From positions 1,246,363-1,310,362 of the forward strand of contig LNKV01000003.1 in assembly GCA_001465935.1 (NCBI GenBank): a stretch of 64,000 bases of DNA, written 5' to 3'. The stretch is from Clarireedia homoeocarpa. Lineage: Eukaryota; Ascomycota; Leotiomycetes; Helotiales; Rutstroemiaceae. This document shows, in pieces, positions 11,527 to 23,100 of the stretch. The notes under the pieces are model-generated. The model was not told the origin of the DNA. It did not search any database and worked only from the letters and a program-made list of their open reading frames with translations. A program made the translations under genes and the position numbers. Each line of letters starts with the position of its first letter. Positions within the stretch are counted from its first letter, which is position 1.

Positions 11527-12363
11527 CTAACAATAGAAGGCTTGTCTAGCCAACCGTCCCGCTCTCTCATTGTCTTTTTTCTGCACCTCACAGAACCCCA
11601 CTAAGATGCCATACTCCTGCTCTAACAGCAGCATCTTCTCGTGCAAATACTTAAATGCTCTCCCGCTATACATGTCCGTCAGCCAAACGCACTAAGTAGA
11701 AGTAGGAGCCGTTTTCAAGAGAAAAAGCTGAGAACCAAGCAGCAGAAGATGGAAACCAGAGGGGGCCAGCAAAGGAAATCATCAAACTAACTTAATTACC
11801 GGCTTCCCCCTAAAGTTTCTATACCCATTCTTCGACCACTTCCAAATCCATTCCCTCATCCCCCGAGCTAAATACTGTGAATCAGTCTTCACGACCACCT
11901 GACCTAGATCCTCCCCACCAATAATCAACTGATGCACTCTGTCCAACGCCTTAATCATGGCAAATAATTCCGCGTATTGGCTTGTCTGAGGGCTCGGAAA
12001 TGGAACTATCCCGTACTCGTTAAGGTGGTGTGCGTCTTCGGCAAAATAAACACCATAGCTGGCGACGGCGTTTTCTTGTCCGTTGCGTTGGCACGTGCCT
12101 TTTACAGCGACGACGATCGAACTTGGATCTGTCAGAAGACGCCGCAAACCACTGACGGGGTCGTTGATTGCTTTGAGGCCATAGATCTCGGAAGAGAAAA
12201 GCCGTTGGTATTTCTGGGTAGGAGATCTAGTAAGAACGGGGGGACGTTGGGGTGCTCCGTGCAAGCGGCGCGAAAGCTTGCGTCGACGACGAGATCTGGC
12301 TGTGGCGTTATCTCGACTCATGCGTGAACTCAATACAGAACGCATTTTGGCAATTGACTCCAA
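11527..12363 (-). CDS. RNase H-fold protein, probably inactive
   Basis: Exons 11800-12363 and 11527-11691 (intron 11692-11799, GTAATT...TTAG) give 242 residues. The C-terminal two thirds align by eye with RNase H1: a first strand IVVAVKGTCQRNGQ, a helix with SQYAELFAMIKAL, VVVKTDSQYLARGM, the WIWKWSKNGYRNFRGKP segment, and a last helix DNERAGRLARQAF. The Glu in YAELFA and the Asp in KTDSQ are kept. The first-strand Asp (normally in a TDG-like motif) is Lys, and the last-helix Asp (normally NExAD) is Gly. Two of the metal-binding carboxylates are therefore missing, so nuclease activity is doubtful although the fold should persist. The N-terminus is basic (RSRRRRKLSRRL) and could bind nucleic acid or be a targeting signal. 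It is divergent from the hydrolase gene at 13174. Confidence 0.78.
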
Positions 12364-13173
12364 ATATCCTGGCTGCTACGCGTAGAGATAGAAGCTCTGT
12401 CGGAGCTTCCACGTAGCGACGAGCTTCCCCGGAGCTAAGAAAAGCTTAGTGTGCTCAGAGCGACAGGGGTAGCCCAGGCTAGCCAATGCCAATTGTATTC
12501 GACGACATCCCACTTATTTTTGTGTTCCAATGATCTATGACATGCTCGAGGATTACATAACTTTTACCAAATCATAAAATGGCCAGGTCGGCAGTTCGCA
12601 TTCCAGAATCAACGACTGTGTCTCTGCTTTTCATGTCGTCTCCCCCCTAGGGTGATGATATTGGTCCGTGCGCACATTTCCCACAGTGAAAGTGGGAGCC
12701 GAGCGCAACATTGGCAGACTTACAAATCGAAGTGATTTAAAAGCATTAGAAAAGGATACAATCTGGTCATAATGCCGCTCAATTACCGTTGTCGGTCTGA
12801 CGAGTGGATGTCCCAAATTTATATGAAAACGAAAAGTGATTTTGACAACCGTCGTTAGTCAAACATCCAATTAGTTCTATTTGCTAGGTCCTGTAGACTA
12901 GGCGTTTGTAGCTCTAAGAGGCTGGATAATAGCTATCCCGTTGGCTGAGAAGCCCTATTATGTAGGGGAGCGGCTTGGTCTGTCCAGAATTCGATAGAAA
13001 GCTTGGCGTAATGTTACGCCGAGGAAAGGAAGTAAGTACTATAAAGGTAGAACAGGTCTTATTTAGCTGCTTTCCCCAAGCTATCTCAACTATTCACGTG
13101 GAATACTCTTTCGCTATCAATCTTATCACCATTCATGTGATACATCGGCATCCTACAACAAAATCAACCAAAA
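12364..13173. other. Divergent intergenic spacer
   Basis: 810 bases between the RNase H-like gene and the hydrolase gene. It should contain both promoters. No gene, repeat or RNA is recognisable. Confidence 0.5.
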
Positions 13174-14343
13174 ATGGCACAAGTATCTGGACACTGCGAC
13201 GAAAAGTTCCAAGCCGTCCAAAAGCTCTTCCAAAAGTTCCTCGAAGATGGCGATGAGCTTGGAGCATCTATAACGGTCAATCTCGATGGGCAAAACGTCG
13301 TCGATATTTGGGGTGGATATACTGATGAGTCGAAGACCCAGCTCTGGCAGCGCGACACCATCGTTCTCGTCATGTCTACTACTAAAGCCATAACAGCCCT
13401 CGCGGCTCTTGTGCTGATTGATCGTGGCCTTCTCAATCCATACAGTAAAGTCTCGCAATACTGGCCTGAATTCGCAGCCAATGGAAAGGGAGATATAGAG
13501 GTGCGACACATCTTGTCGCATACTTCTGGTGTCGCGGGCTGGGATGAAAGAGTCACCCATGACGACCTGCGCAACTTCGAAGAAAGCGCCGCGAAGCTAG
13601 CCAAACAAGCTCCATGGTGGACACCGGGCACGGCATCTGGATACCATTCTGTCACCTATGGGTTTCTTGTTGGCAAACTTGTTCGCCAAACAACTGGAAA
13701 GACTCTGACGCAATTTGTTGCCGAAGAAATCGCAGGGCCTCTGAACGCTGATTTCCAGATCGGCGCGGCGGAGAAAGATTGGCCACGGATTGCAAAGCTC
13801 GTTTTTCCAAAGACTGCTGGCCCTCCGAGTGTGAAAGTCGGACGCCTAGCAGCAAAAGTATTTGCAAATCCTCCAATGGTGGCCGGATTTGCGGAAACAC
13901 CAGAGTGGAGGAAAGCTGAAATAGGTTCTGGAAATGGACATGGGAATGCGAACGGAGTAGCACGAATACTTTCAGCCATCTCACTCGGCGGTGTGGTCAA
14001 TGGAAGGAAGTTGCTGTCGCCTGAGACTATCGATCTCATTTTCAAGGAACAGTCAAATGGTGAGGATCTTGTGACTGGGGAAACTTTTCGGTTTGGGATT
14101 GGCTATGGACTGACGGGGAAGAATACTAACCTTCATTGGTTACCTGAAGGTCACATTTGCTTATGGGGCGGGTACGGTGGGTCGATCATTATTATGGATC
14201 TCGATCGGCGGTTGACTATCTCGTATGCTATGAATAATTTCAGTAATGTTGGAATAGGATCAGAGCGAACGAAAGCATATGTAAAGGCTGTCTATTCAGC
14301 TCTCGGAGTTGACTTGGATGGGAACGGAAGCTCAGATGCATAG
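13174..14343 (+). CDS. Beta-lactamase-like serine hydrolase (class C/EstB type)
   Basis: Single exon, 389 residues, starting at the first ATG of the frame. The fold is recognised from the S68-T-T-K71 tetrad (SxxK), which holds the nucleophile and general base, from the RHILSHTSGV segment after the second helix, and from a Tyr motif YHSVTYG (Y157), where class C enzymes carry YxN or YxS. A late WGGYGGS segment fits the strand that normally carries the KTG/HTG box. Such fungal proteins are usually esterases, lactonases or transesterases and not true beta-lactamases; the substrate cannot be told from sequence. There is no signal peptide, so it is probably cytosolic. It lies apart from any biosynthetic cluster and converges with nop2, 164 bases away. 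Confidence 0.88.
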   Translation: MAQVSGHCDEKFQAVQKLFQKFLEDGDELGASITVNLDGQNVVDIWGGYTDESKTQLWQRDTIVLVMSTTKAITALAALVLIDRGLLNPYSKVSQYWPEFAANGKGDIEVRHILSHTSGVAGWDERVTHDDLRNFEESAAKLAKQAPWWTPGTASGYHSVTYGFLVGKLVRQTTGKTLTQFVAEEIAGPLNADFQIGAAEKDWPRIAKLVFPKTAGPPSVKVGRLAAKVFANPPMVAGFAETPEWRKAEIGSGNGHGNANGVARILSAISLGGVVNGRKLLSPETIDLIFKEQSNGEDLVTGETFRFGIGYGLTGKNTNLHWLPEGHICLWGGYGGSIIIMDLDRRLTISYAMNNFSNVGIGSERTKAYVKAVYSALGVDLDGNGSSDA

Positions 14344-14507
14344 TGCTGTTCAAGTAAGAAGATGAGATAAGAAGAAGTAATTATTTCTCATTCCGGCCAA
14401 TAATCAAGGGCTACAGCAAAATTTTGTTCCAACCCATTCCGCCAGCATATATAATGCCAAGGACATGTAATACAATCAAACCAGCCAGCCCCCTTGCCCG
14501 AAATTAT

Positions 14508-16625
14508 TTACTTTGATTTGGTGACCTTCGTCTTCGTCTTCTTCTTCTCCTTCTTGCTTTCCTCTTTGCTGGTACCTTCGGTAGCTTTTGTCACCTCCTT
14601 GCTTGTTTCAGCTTTACTTGTCTCTCCATTAGTTTTCTCTGTCTTCTTTTCCGCCTTTGTCTTGTCTGCCTTCGGATTGATACCCTTCTTTTTCAGAGTA
14701 TTTTTCCTCGCCTTTTCCATATATTGCTCGTCTTCATTCTCGTCCCATCCACCGAAGTCGTCCTCTTCGTCCTCTTCAGTCTCCTTGATTGGTGCTTTGT
14801 CGATATCTAACTCGCTTAGTTCCTTCTCAACCCCTTTATCCCCCGACTCGCTCTTAGGCGAAGGACCCGTCTTCTTGAACTTTGAGACGAAGAAACCGTC
14901 CACATTGTAAGCGTGAGGATAGTATCTCCTCGTCATCTTCATGTTCTTGTCGAAGTTCTTTCCCATATATGAGGTGAAACCCTCCTTACCGAAAGCCAGA
15001 CCGGTTTCGACGAGTTTAACATTTGGCCTCTTGTTTAGTACGTATTGTACAACTTGTTCGTTCTCTTCCACTGTAACACTACACGTGGAGTAAACAATAT
15101 AGCCACCCGTCTTGCTTGCGTGATCAACCGAGTCGATTGCAGAGAGCAGGAGCTGTTTCTGTAAATGCGGAAGCATCAGAAAATCTCTCTCAGTCTTGTT
15201 GGTCTTCACACTAGCATCCTTGGCGATAACTCCTGTTCCTGAACATGGTGCATCAAGCAATACACGATCAAATCCTCCAATCACCTTGGGGAATTCTCTG
15301 GCATCATAATTGCAAACAATTACATTCTTCGCGCCTAGACGATGAATGTTACCAATTAGACCCTTAGCACGAGTCTTGTTGCTATCGTTGGCAAATATGC
15401 AGCCGGTATTTTTCATTAATGCAGCCATGTGAGTTGTCTTTCCTCCGGGAGCAGATGCCATATCCAGCACTCGTTCGTTTTCTTGGGGCGCAAGAGCCAT
15501 AACTGGGAGGAAAGATGACGCGGCTTGAAGGATGTAGTGACCTGCGAGATATTCTGGGGTCGCACCAAGTGGTACAGCACTCTCGAAAACCTGGAGACCA
15601 ACCTTAGACCATTTACCAACGGGCTCAAGAACTACCCCGCGATTGATTAATGCTTGTGCAAGGTCTCTCCGATGTGTCCGTAAAGTGTTGGTACGAATGA
15701 CAACAGGTCGCGGTGTCTCGTTGGCTTCAAAGAAAGCATGAGCCTCCTTCGGTGGGAACAAATTGAAAAGTTTCTCCGCCAGAAACTGTGAGTAACCATA
15801 GTATGCACATATGTCCTTGATCAACTGAGCCGTATACTCGGCTCTTGAGCGGCCCTCCTCTGAAAGATTCGAGAAGTCATCGAGAACTCGAATGGTGTCA
15901 TTGATACGCGTTCGTAACAGTTGCAAATCTGGTGCCAAAAGAGCATTGGACTTGACCCCTTCACCCTCTTCGTCGCTATCCTCCAAAATGCGTGGTCTGT
16001 CGCCCGCGATATTTGTTTGCATCGCAGCTTCTTCCAATTCAGCTTGTGCCTCAGCCGCTTCCTCCGCCATTTGCTCGTCTAATTTCCTTGACAGACCCGC
16101 GATATTCGCAGCAGTCAACTTCTCTTCCGCATCGGATTCGTCCTCATCCTCCGAGAACATAGTTTTCTGGTGATCGTCTCCAGAGTCATACACATCGCTT
16201 CCGCTTTCCGACCCCAAGAAATCATCCTTTAACCCCTCGCCTTCCTCGTCATCAGAGTCCTCTAGATCATCAAATTCGTCCTTCATCAAATCGTCAGCAT
16301 CGGATCCGTTATCCGTTTCCTCGTCAGACATTGGCAGCGGCACAGCTTCAGTCCTTTTCGACTTCTTTGCTAAGGATTTCGGCGTTGGTACGCTATTGGT
16401 AAACTTTCCTTTCGTCGCATTTTGTGCCGCCGAGTTTTTCTTGCCATTGGTTGTTCCAGTGGTCTTTTTGTCCGATGTTCTTCGTTTTTTTGAGCTCGCA
16501 TACTGCAAAGATTCTGCCCTGGATTCTGCCACTGACATTCCAGCTTTGCGCTTGAGGTTCGTAAAATGTGCCTCATCGAGAGGCTCAGGCATTCCCTGCT
16601 TCTTCATGCGTCTTCCCACACCCAT
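14508..16625 (-). CDS. nop2: Nop2, 25S rRNA cytosine-C5 methyltransferase
   Basis: Single exon, 705 residues. An N-terminal Lys-rich and acidic region (about 1-230) precedes the RsmB/Nop2/Sun methyltransferase domain. SAM motif I is VLDMASAPGGKTT near residue 385. The two catalytic cysteines sit in DAPCSGTG (about 459) and YSTCSV (about 513). The C-terminus is again Lys/Glu-rich, as in nucleolar proteins. In yeast Nop2 methylates 25S rRNA and is needed for 60S subunit assembly; the same role is inferred here. The start MGVGRRMKKQG matches the usual start of the fungal family. It is divergent from get5, with 262 bases between start codons. Confidence 0.96.
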   Translation of the reverse strand: MGVGRRMKKQGMPEPLDEAHFTNLKRKAGMSVAESRAESLQYASSKKRRTSDKKTTGTTNGKKNSAAQNATKGKFTNSVPTPKSLAKKSKRTEAVPLPMSDEETDNGSDADDLMKDEFDDLEDSDDEEGEGLKDDFLGSESGSDVYDSGDDHQKTMFSEDEDESDAEEKLTAANIAGLSRKLDEQMAEEAAEAQAELEEAAMQTNIAGDRPRILEDSDEEGEGVKSNALLAPDLQLLRTRINDTIRVLDDFSNLSEEGRSRAEYTAQLIKDICAYYGYSQFLAEKLFNLFPPKEAHAFFEANETPRPVVIRTNTLRTHRRDLAQALINRGVVLEPVGKWSKVGLQVFESAVPLGATPEYLAGHYILQAASSFLPVMALAPQENERVLDMASAPGGKTTHMAALMKNTGCIFANDSNKTRAKGLIGNIHRLGAKNVIVCNYDAREFPKVIGGFDRVLLDAPCSGTGVIAKDASVKTNKTERDFLMLPHLQKQLLLSAIDSVDHASKTGGYIVYSTCSVTVEENEQVVQYVLNKRPNVKLVETGLAFGKEGFTSYMGKNFDKNMKMTRRYYPHAYNVDGFFVSKFKKTGPSPKSESGDKGVEKELSELDIDKAPIKETEEDEEDDFGGWDENEDEQYMEKARKNTLKKKGINPKADKTKAEKKTEKTNGETSKAETSKEVTKATEGTSKEESKKEKKKTKTKVTKSK

Positions 16626-16887
16626 TGTGAATGACTGTGAGAAAAATTGGTGGTTTGAAAATTAAAAATTGGGATTTGAGGTTTCGCGGATGCGCTTTTG
16701 GGAACTTTTTTTCCACACGAACATAATTTTCTGGACGATAAGATTTAGCGTCTTTCAAGCCTATCAGCTCGGGCGCCGATTCTCCGATGCCAAGACTTTT
16801 GATATCAAGCATCGTCAGTGTTTCGTTCTCAACAGTAACCAAAATTCGTTTATATCCCATCTCACCCTCCAAATTCAGTCAGTCAAA
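16626..16887. promoter_or_regulatory. Shared nop2/get5 divergent promoter
   Basis: 262 bases separate the start codons of nop2 (minus) and get5 (plus), so both promoters and 5' leaders must overlap here. No TATA box stands out. Confidence 0.55.
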
Positions 16888-17552
16888 ATGACCGAGCTTA
16901 CCTTTGCGAAGTCTTTCCTTCAAACACTCGAGTCGAGACCTACAGAACTGTCTGCCGATCATGTCGAAGACCCACGGAACTATCCTTCGAGAGGGGCAGT
17001 ATGGTTCCCCTCATTGTATTTTATGTAGTCGCACACTAACGGTTATATCAGATTATCCTCCCAAAAATGGCCAAACCCTTTGCGAAGCGCCAGAAGTTAG
17101 CGCCCGGCCAGGAGCGCAGTATATCTGTGACTCTAAAATCTCTGCGAAACCCCCCACTCGACGTTGAATTGTCCGCACTTTCGCCAAACACTTCTATCCT
17201 CAATATCAAGGAGTCATTGTCGGAAAAAGAAGGCATTGCAGTGGACAAACTGAAGCTATTGTATAAGAAGAAACCAGTCGGTGATGCCAAGGTATTGAAA
17301 GAAGTCATTGGTGAAGAGGATACAGAAGCCGAATTCAGTGTTATGGTTATGGGTGGAGCTGCATCTGTGAAGAAACCTGAGACCTCCGAGAAAGCTCCTG
17401 TTGCACAGGGACCAAGCGGCACAGAAGTTCTTGCAGGAGGGGAGTTCTGGGACGACTTGAAGGGATATTTGGTGCAGAGACTTAGGAATGAGGAACAAGG
17501 TCATAAGGTGTATGGCATTTTCAGAAAAGCCTGGGAGGAAGCTAGCCAATAA
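16888..17552 (+). CDS. get5: Get5/Mdy2-like ubiquitin-like protein
   Basis: Exons 16888-16998 and 17052-17552 (intron 53 bases, phase 0) give 203 residues. The N-terminus MTELTFAKSFLQTLESRP followed by LSADHVEDPRNYPSRGA is the Get4-binding segment. A ubiquitin-like domain covers about 58-135, with LKLLYKKKPVGD in its middle. The last 40 residues (EFWDDLKGYLVQRLRNEEQ onward) match the short C-terminal homodimerisation domain. Get5 works with Get4 and Sgt2 to pass tail-anchored membrane proteins to Get3 for insertion into the ER. It converges with the cofilin gene 275 bases downstream. Confidence 0.9.
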
Positions 17553-17827
17553 TTCTAATATTTTATGATACGATGGATGGCTAGAGCCAAAGCCCAGAAA
17601 CACGGTGTGGCTGAAAAGCTTCGCAAGAACCAAACAATACCCAGAAAGAAAACTGGTCGTCAAAGTTGCTTTTAATATCTTCATATGTTCCTCACGCGAA
17701 ATTGACTAATCCGTCTGCAGAAGAATGACATCGCCTCCTATCATATAATCGTAGGTAAATGAGCACCCAATAAAAACATTCCTGTCTCTCCGTCGATCCC
17801 AAAATCACGAAAGGTGTTCGCATGCAT

Positions 17828-18638
17828 TTATTTTGGCGCAGCTTTTCCCTTGCTGACATTCTTCAACACCTCATTCTCCTCCAGGTCTGATGCATCATTG
17901 ACTTGAAGATCATCGGTAGAAACTCCGGTCAAAACGCGCTTAAGGGCCTCCTTGGTAGAGGAATAGATCATTTTAGGCTAATAAATGGTTAGCTAAAAGA
18001 CATGGAATGGGGACAATGAACTTTAAGTACCCAAGGAGTGGCGTCATCTGGAGACCACGAAATGAAGGTGAGCTTCCCTCTACAAATCCTATCAGTATCT
18101 TATCATTATGGGACCATATTCAGCAAATACCTGGTTCCTTCTCCGCTGGCGGTTTCCCACTCGAAGTCATACACAGCGTACCGAGGTCCTGGGCCCATAA
18201 CCCCCTGTAGCTGCGCGTTAGCTTGGACTTTACCTCAAATGTAAGAGCACTCATACCTTCTTGTTAGGGTGCTGGGCGTTTATTAGGTGCTCGCGGAACT
18301 GCTCCCAATCTGCATTTTCACTAGATTTCTCAACGACGACCTCTGTGCCTTCATTGTTGATTTTGAAGACAATCCACTTAATCTTCTTATCGACTCTCAT
18401 CGAGTTCGTCAACGAGATACATTCTGGGTTGATGGAGATACTGTACAGACACGTCAACATCGAATTCGATGAAATTGTCGAAGAGGCTCGTCGTAAACGG
18501 CAGAAGTGACACAGATGGTATCGACAATAGTGGAGCGGAGACAGTGGAAGATACTGACCCTGAGGAAGCCTATTGTTTTCGAGAAAGGTTAGCAAAGGTT
18601 TATTTGTGGTGGATGGTAGATTTGAGAAGGCTTACCAT
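17828..18638 (-). CDS. cof1: Cofilin/ADF actin-depolymerising factor
   Basis: Six coding exons: 18636-18638 (the ATG alone), 18559-18569 (11 bases), 18257-18440, 18131-18210, 18031-18079 and 17828-17977. All boundaries are GT-AG and phases agree, giving 158 residues. ADF/cofilin features in order are: N-terminal ASSGISINPEC with the conserved Ser; KIKWIVFKINNEGTEVVVE; DWEQFREHL; the PRYAVYDFEW strand; LTFISWSPDDATP; and the long actin-binding helix region KMIYSSTKEALKRVLTGVS. The C-terminal tail (about 25 residues, ending in KGKAAPK) is longer than in yeast cofilin. The protein severs and depolymerises actin filaments at patches and hyphal tips. An ATG-only first exon plus a tiny second exon explains why no single open frame covers it. 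Confidence 0.93.
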
Positions 18639-19597
18639 GGTATACGACTGATTCTATGCGACGACTTGAATGGTGAGGTCTGCGAGGCGGAAACCGGTCA
18701 GCGAACCCTTTCACTGTTGCAGACAGATAAACATCAAAGGATGTCGACTCGAGGATGTAACGGATGAATGCAAACCCACAAAAGCTTCTTCAAGAATGTT
18801 TAATGCCCAAAGTCACAGAGCTAGTTGTGCTTTTCGGTTTGAAGAGCGAGAAAGTAGAAGGGGGCGGTGGTCGGGTGAATGTTTATCTTTCAGTTTGGAT
18901 TTTGCGTAAACGGTTGTGGAAGCAGCAAGATTTGGTGGGGTGGTGTGATCACATGAGAAAGGCGCTAACGCTTTCTACCCCTGTCTGGCAGCTTCGGGCA
19001 GGCGACAGTCGAAAATTGTTCTCCCCCCTTAAAAGCCCTGTCTTGCTGTGTGGCTGTGAATATGAATATTTGCTACGTTGACATTTGATAAGACAGTCGT
19101 CGTGGAAACCAGTATGGTTCAGCCAATTGAGAAGTCTGCAGTACGATGTGGACGAAGTTCTTACGATACATAGCCCATGTATTGCGAAGAAGAAATGTCT
19201 CCGTCGTAATCAAGGTGACATCGACATTAGGCACGTATACCAAGACTTGAAGGCAGATACATAATCCAGAATATGCTACGTCAAGAAATATGGATTTGGT
19301 TTCGCAAGTACGTTTAATACTTTTTTTAGCACTTGATTTTAAATCATTAATTTACATATCCATATCCTCTTGTATCATTTCGCTCTGCAATGCCATGTAT
19401 GAAGACTCAAATCGAAAGGGATTGAGCGGGGATGTTATACAACATTATGTCCGGTACCAAATTAGCCTGAACCACAATTCTAGGCAGATGAGGCTCAGAC
19501 GGGTATTTCTTTTTGTTTTAGTTACTAACTATTTTTTTTACATCATTCCTAGAAGTTGTTAGCAAGAATGGGTAGATTAGGACATCAAGAAAGAATA
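18639..19597. other. Cofilin upstream region, no other gene
   Basis: The spacer between the cofilin start and the hsp60 stop. A pyrimidine-rich stretch and the cofilin promoter are expected near 18640-19000. No other feature is recognised. Confidence 0.45.
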
Positions 19598-21485
19598 CTA
19601 ACCACCCATACCCCCCATACCACCCATGCCTCCCATGCCGCCAGCTGGAGGGCCCTTCTCTTCAGGTGCCTCGACGATAGCGACTTCAGTGGTACCTAAC
19701 AACGAGGCAACACCGCTTGCGTCTACCAATCCAGTGCGGACAACCTTGAACGGATCGACAATACCCGCAGCAATCATGTCAACATACTCGCCAGTCGCGC
19801 TGTTGTATCCCTTGTTGAAATCGCTTCCGAAGTCATCCATGAGCTTGCCAACAACCACAGACCCTTCTGTACCAGCGTTTTCAACAATGGTACGTGCTGG
19901 CCGGGTGATGGCGCTCTTGATGATATTCACACCAAGTTGTTGGTCGAAGTTAGCCGTCTTGATGCCATTCAGAGCTTGGCCAGCAGCCTTGAGAAGGGCA
20001 GTTCCTCCACCTGGGAGAATACCCTCCTCGACAGCAGCTCGTGTAGCGTTGAGAGCATCAACAAATCTGTCCTTCTTCTCACCCACCTCAACTTCTGAAG
20101 CACCTCCAACCTTGATGACTGCAACACCACCAGAAAGCTTAGCAAGACGTTCTTGAAGTTTCTCCTTCTCGTAGTCAGATGTGGTAGGATCGTTCATGAC
20201 ACCTCGAATCTGCTCGCATCTTTGCGCAATTGCGTCTTTGCTACCTTCACCATTCAAGATGATCGTGTCTTCTTTGGTGATGGTGATGGATCCAGTGGTG
20301 CCAAGCATATCTGGCGTAGCTTTCTCGAGTTTGAGATCGAGTTCGTCGGTGAAAACGGTAGCGTTAGTAAGAATGCCAAGATCGCCAAGAATAGACTTTC
20401 TGTTGTCACCAAAGCCGGGAGCCTTAACGGCGGCAACTTGAAGTTGACCACGGAGCTTGTTTAAGATACAGACAGCTAGAGCCTCGCCATCAATATCTTC
20501 AGCGATGATGACCAAAGGGCGGCGAAGTTGGGTGGAAGCCTCGAGAGCTGGGATGATGTCTTGGACATTGGAAATCTTCTTTTCGGACAAAAGAATTAAT
20601 GGTTTTTCGAATTCGACCTTTTGTGCCTTGGTATCTGTGATGAAGTATGGGGAGACATATCCTCGGTCAAATCGCATACCCTCTGTAACATCGAGCTCGT
20701 CTTCCATGGTCTTTCCCTCCTTGACTGTAATAACACCTTCTTTTCCGACCTTCTCCATGGCACTAGCGATAAGCTTACCAATGTGAGTGTCACCATTGGC
20801 ACTGATCGTTGCAACTTGAGCGATTTCTTCGCTCGTTGTAATATCACGCTTATTCTGTTGCAAAAACTCCACTACTGCATCAACCGCAGCTTGTGTACCT
20901 CTTCGCAGATCCATAGGGTTGCATCCTGCGGCAACATTCTTGACTGTTTCAGAGAAGATAGACTTGGCAAGGACAGTGGCAGTTGTAGTTCCATCACCAG
21001 CAGTTTCGTTCGTTTTCGATGCGACATCTTGAATCAGGCGGGCACCAAGGTTCTCAAACTTATCTTTAAGAGTGATCGCTCTCGCAACAGTCACACCATC
21101 TATAATATCATGTCAGAGCAGTCTAAATTGGGGCCAGAACAATTCCATACCCTTTGTGATCTTGGGGGAACCGTATGCTGACTCAATGAGAACATTTCGA
21201 CCTTTTGGCCCCAGAGTTGTGGCGACTGCCTTTGCCAAAGTTTCAACACCAGCAAGAAGTGCTGCTCTGCCCTCAACACCGAATTTGAGCTCCTGTAAGT
21301 CAAATAGTGGTTAGCAAAAGACTTTTGGCAGCTCTGGTAGAGGGACACAAAGCGTAAAATACAGAGAGGCTTCCTTATACCTTGTGGGCAAATCGCAATT
21401 GCTGGGAATTGAAGGGACGAAGTTTTGAAGCTCTTGAACCGGAGAGCACTGAAGCTCTAGCCCCAGAACCTAATGCACGCTGCAT
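19598..21485 (-). CDS. hsp60: Hsp60, mitochondrial chaperonin
   Basis: Exons 21381-21485, 21151-21292 and 19598-21099 give 582 residues. The first exon (MQRALGSGARASVLSG...) is a basic, Ser/Ala-rich mitochondrial presequence ending near RFAHK. The second begins ELKFGVEGRAALLAGVE and carries the nucleotide-binding TTLGPKGRNVL. The third has DGVTVARAI, TNETAGDGTTTATVL, the apical-domain core and a C-terminal GGM repeat tail (GGMGGMGGMGG), as in group I chaperonins. Length and every motif are normal. It folds imported proteins in the mitochondrial matrix with Hsp10. Heat-shock elements may lie beyond 21485 but I could not define one. Confidence 0.97.
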
Positions 21486-23100
21486 TGTAGTTGTATTCAA
21501 TAAAGAACGGTGATAGAAAGAAAATGGTACCGGTGAGATGAGACCGAGAGGTGCAGAGGTAAGAATTTTCGTTGCGTGAAGGGAATATCAACGGACGACT
21601 GGAACTTTTTTGAACCTCCAAATATTTTTTTCTAGGCTCATCCGGGGAAATCATTCATCCATCGAATCTGCGAGAATCATGACATAACTTAGACGCACGG
21701 AAGTTTCCGGATAGCCGAGGCGGCGCGTTGTCCGCCCTGAACTCCCCTTCACCACACTGGCATTTTTCACGGCGACGTCAATTGGATGGCGACAACATTA
21801 TGAAGCTTTAATTATACACAGGAGCTCTCAGAACGATCATAACTGTGCACTCATGTTCATAGCGACATTATTTAACGTCTACCGTCATGCCCGATATTGA
21901 ATGAGGGGTAAAGAGGGGCTGGACACTGCGTGAATGTGATGCCATTCAGAAATGTGTACTTCCCGGCTTAGCACTACCTAGATATACTCTATTAGATGGG
22001 CGGTTTTGGCTGGCTTGACAAGTAAAAAGCTAAATGGAGTGTACAACTTGCGGTGAGCATCAGCTATCTTTTCGTTCTCCTGTCCACGCACTCTCGATCA
22101 TTGCGGCGATGTGTGTTTTTAGGGGCACTACTCAAGGAGTGTAACTGTCACCAGCCCTTCTCTAGTTCATAGTGTTGTGGCATTTGACGATCATTTACTA
22201 TGTCTTTGAATTAAAGTCTCTTGCCTTGGCTGAGTCTGCATTGCTATCGACCTTTCTGCTGAGTAGTTGCTACTGAAGCATGACTATAAAATACAGTGTG
22301 CAGAGGAGAAAGTTTCATTGGGCGGGCAGTCTTCACATCGGATGAGAGTATTCTTTACATCGGATGCGAGTATATCAAATGAAGTTATGTCTTTTTTGCC
22401 CAGTGCTTTCCAGCCTCGTTCAGAGCAAGTAATGCCATGCCAACCCTTACAATATGGTCGACTTCATAAAAATATAAGCTAGCACTTTTGGGTATCTTTC
22501 AGGTCAAATAGCATGTAGGCTCTCTTTTGTTTGGCCATGACTTACGACTAAGTAATTCGTTCGAAGCAAGTCGTACTGCTGTCTTGAGTGGAGTTCATCT
22601 CCTCCTTCGAAAATGAGAAGGCTGTGTATTCCACTTTAAGACATGATTACTTGGCTGTTAGATACGCAGTGTAACTTGGCAGATGTGGTTCAGATTTCGA
22701 CTGCCCAAGCATCAACTGCAGGAGGAATCAACAAGAGTCCGAAGAAGTTTCTAACCGTGGTGTCTGCACCTTCAATTGCACGAATTGCTAGTTTCTCTAC
22801 CATTAAACGGATACCACCATGCTAGAGGAGTTTGTGTTACTGTCAGCACTGATGTTGTTAGAGACTAGCTTTGGCTGAATTGTGGTCGCATGATAATCAT
22901 ACATGATGAAGCAAGAGGCAAGCTGATGAACACAGCTACTCACTGCCATTCTCCGTACCAACCCGATATCCTGTACCATACCCCTTCGTGTCCAGGCCAT
23001 TTATTCATGCGTTCTTGCATACTTTGCACTTTTGGAATAGTAAGGAATGAGCATGAAGTTTTTTCCTGTTTTTGTGGACGCTTGAGTTATTGATTTTTCA
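21486..23100. other. hsp60 upstream region and gene-poor DNA
   Basis: The hsp60 promoter should lie in the first few hundred bases. A short near-duplicate (ACATCGGATGMGAGTAT) occurs near 22335-22376. Open frames are below 75 codons with no domain. Confidence 0.45.

Noticed and set aside
14494..14910. Hydrophobic frame opposite the end of nop2
   Set aside because: Antisense of the Lys/Glu-rich tail gives Phe/Leu/Ser runs that imitate membrane segments.
19626..20156. Long frame opposite hsp60
   Set aside because: Shadow of the strongly biased hsp60 coding strand.
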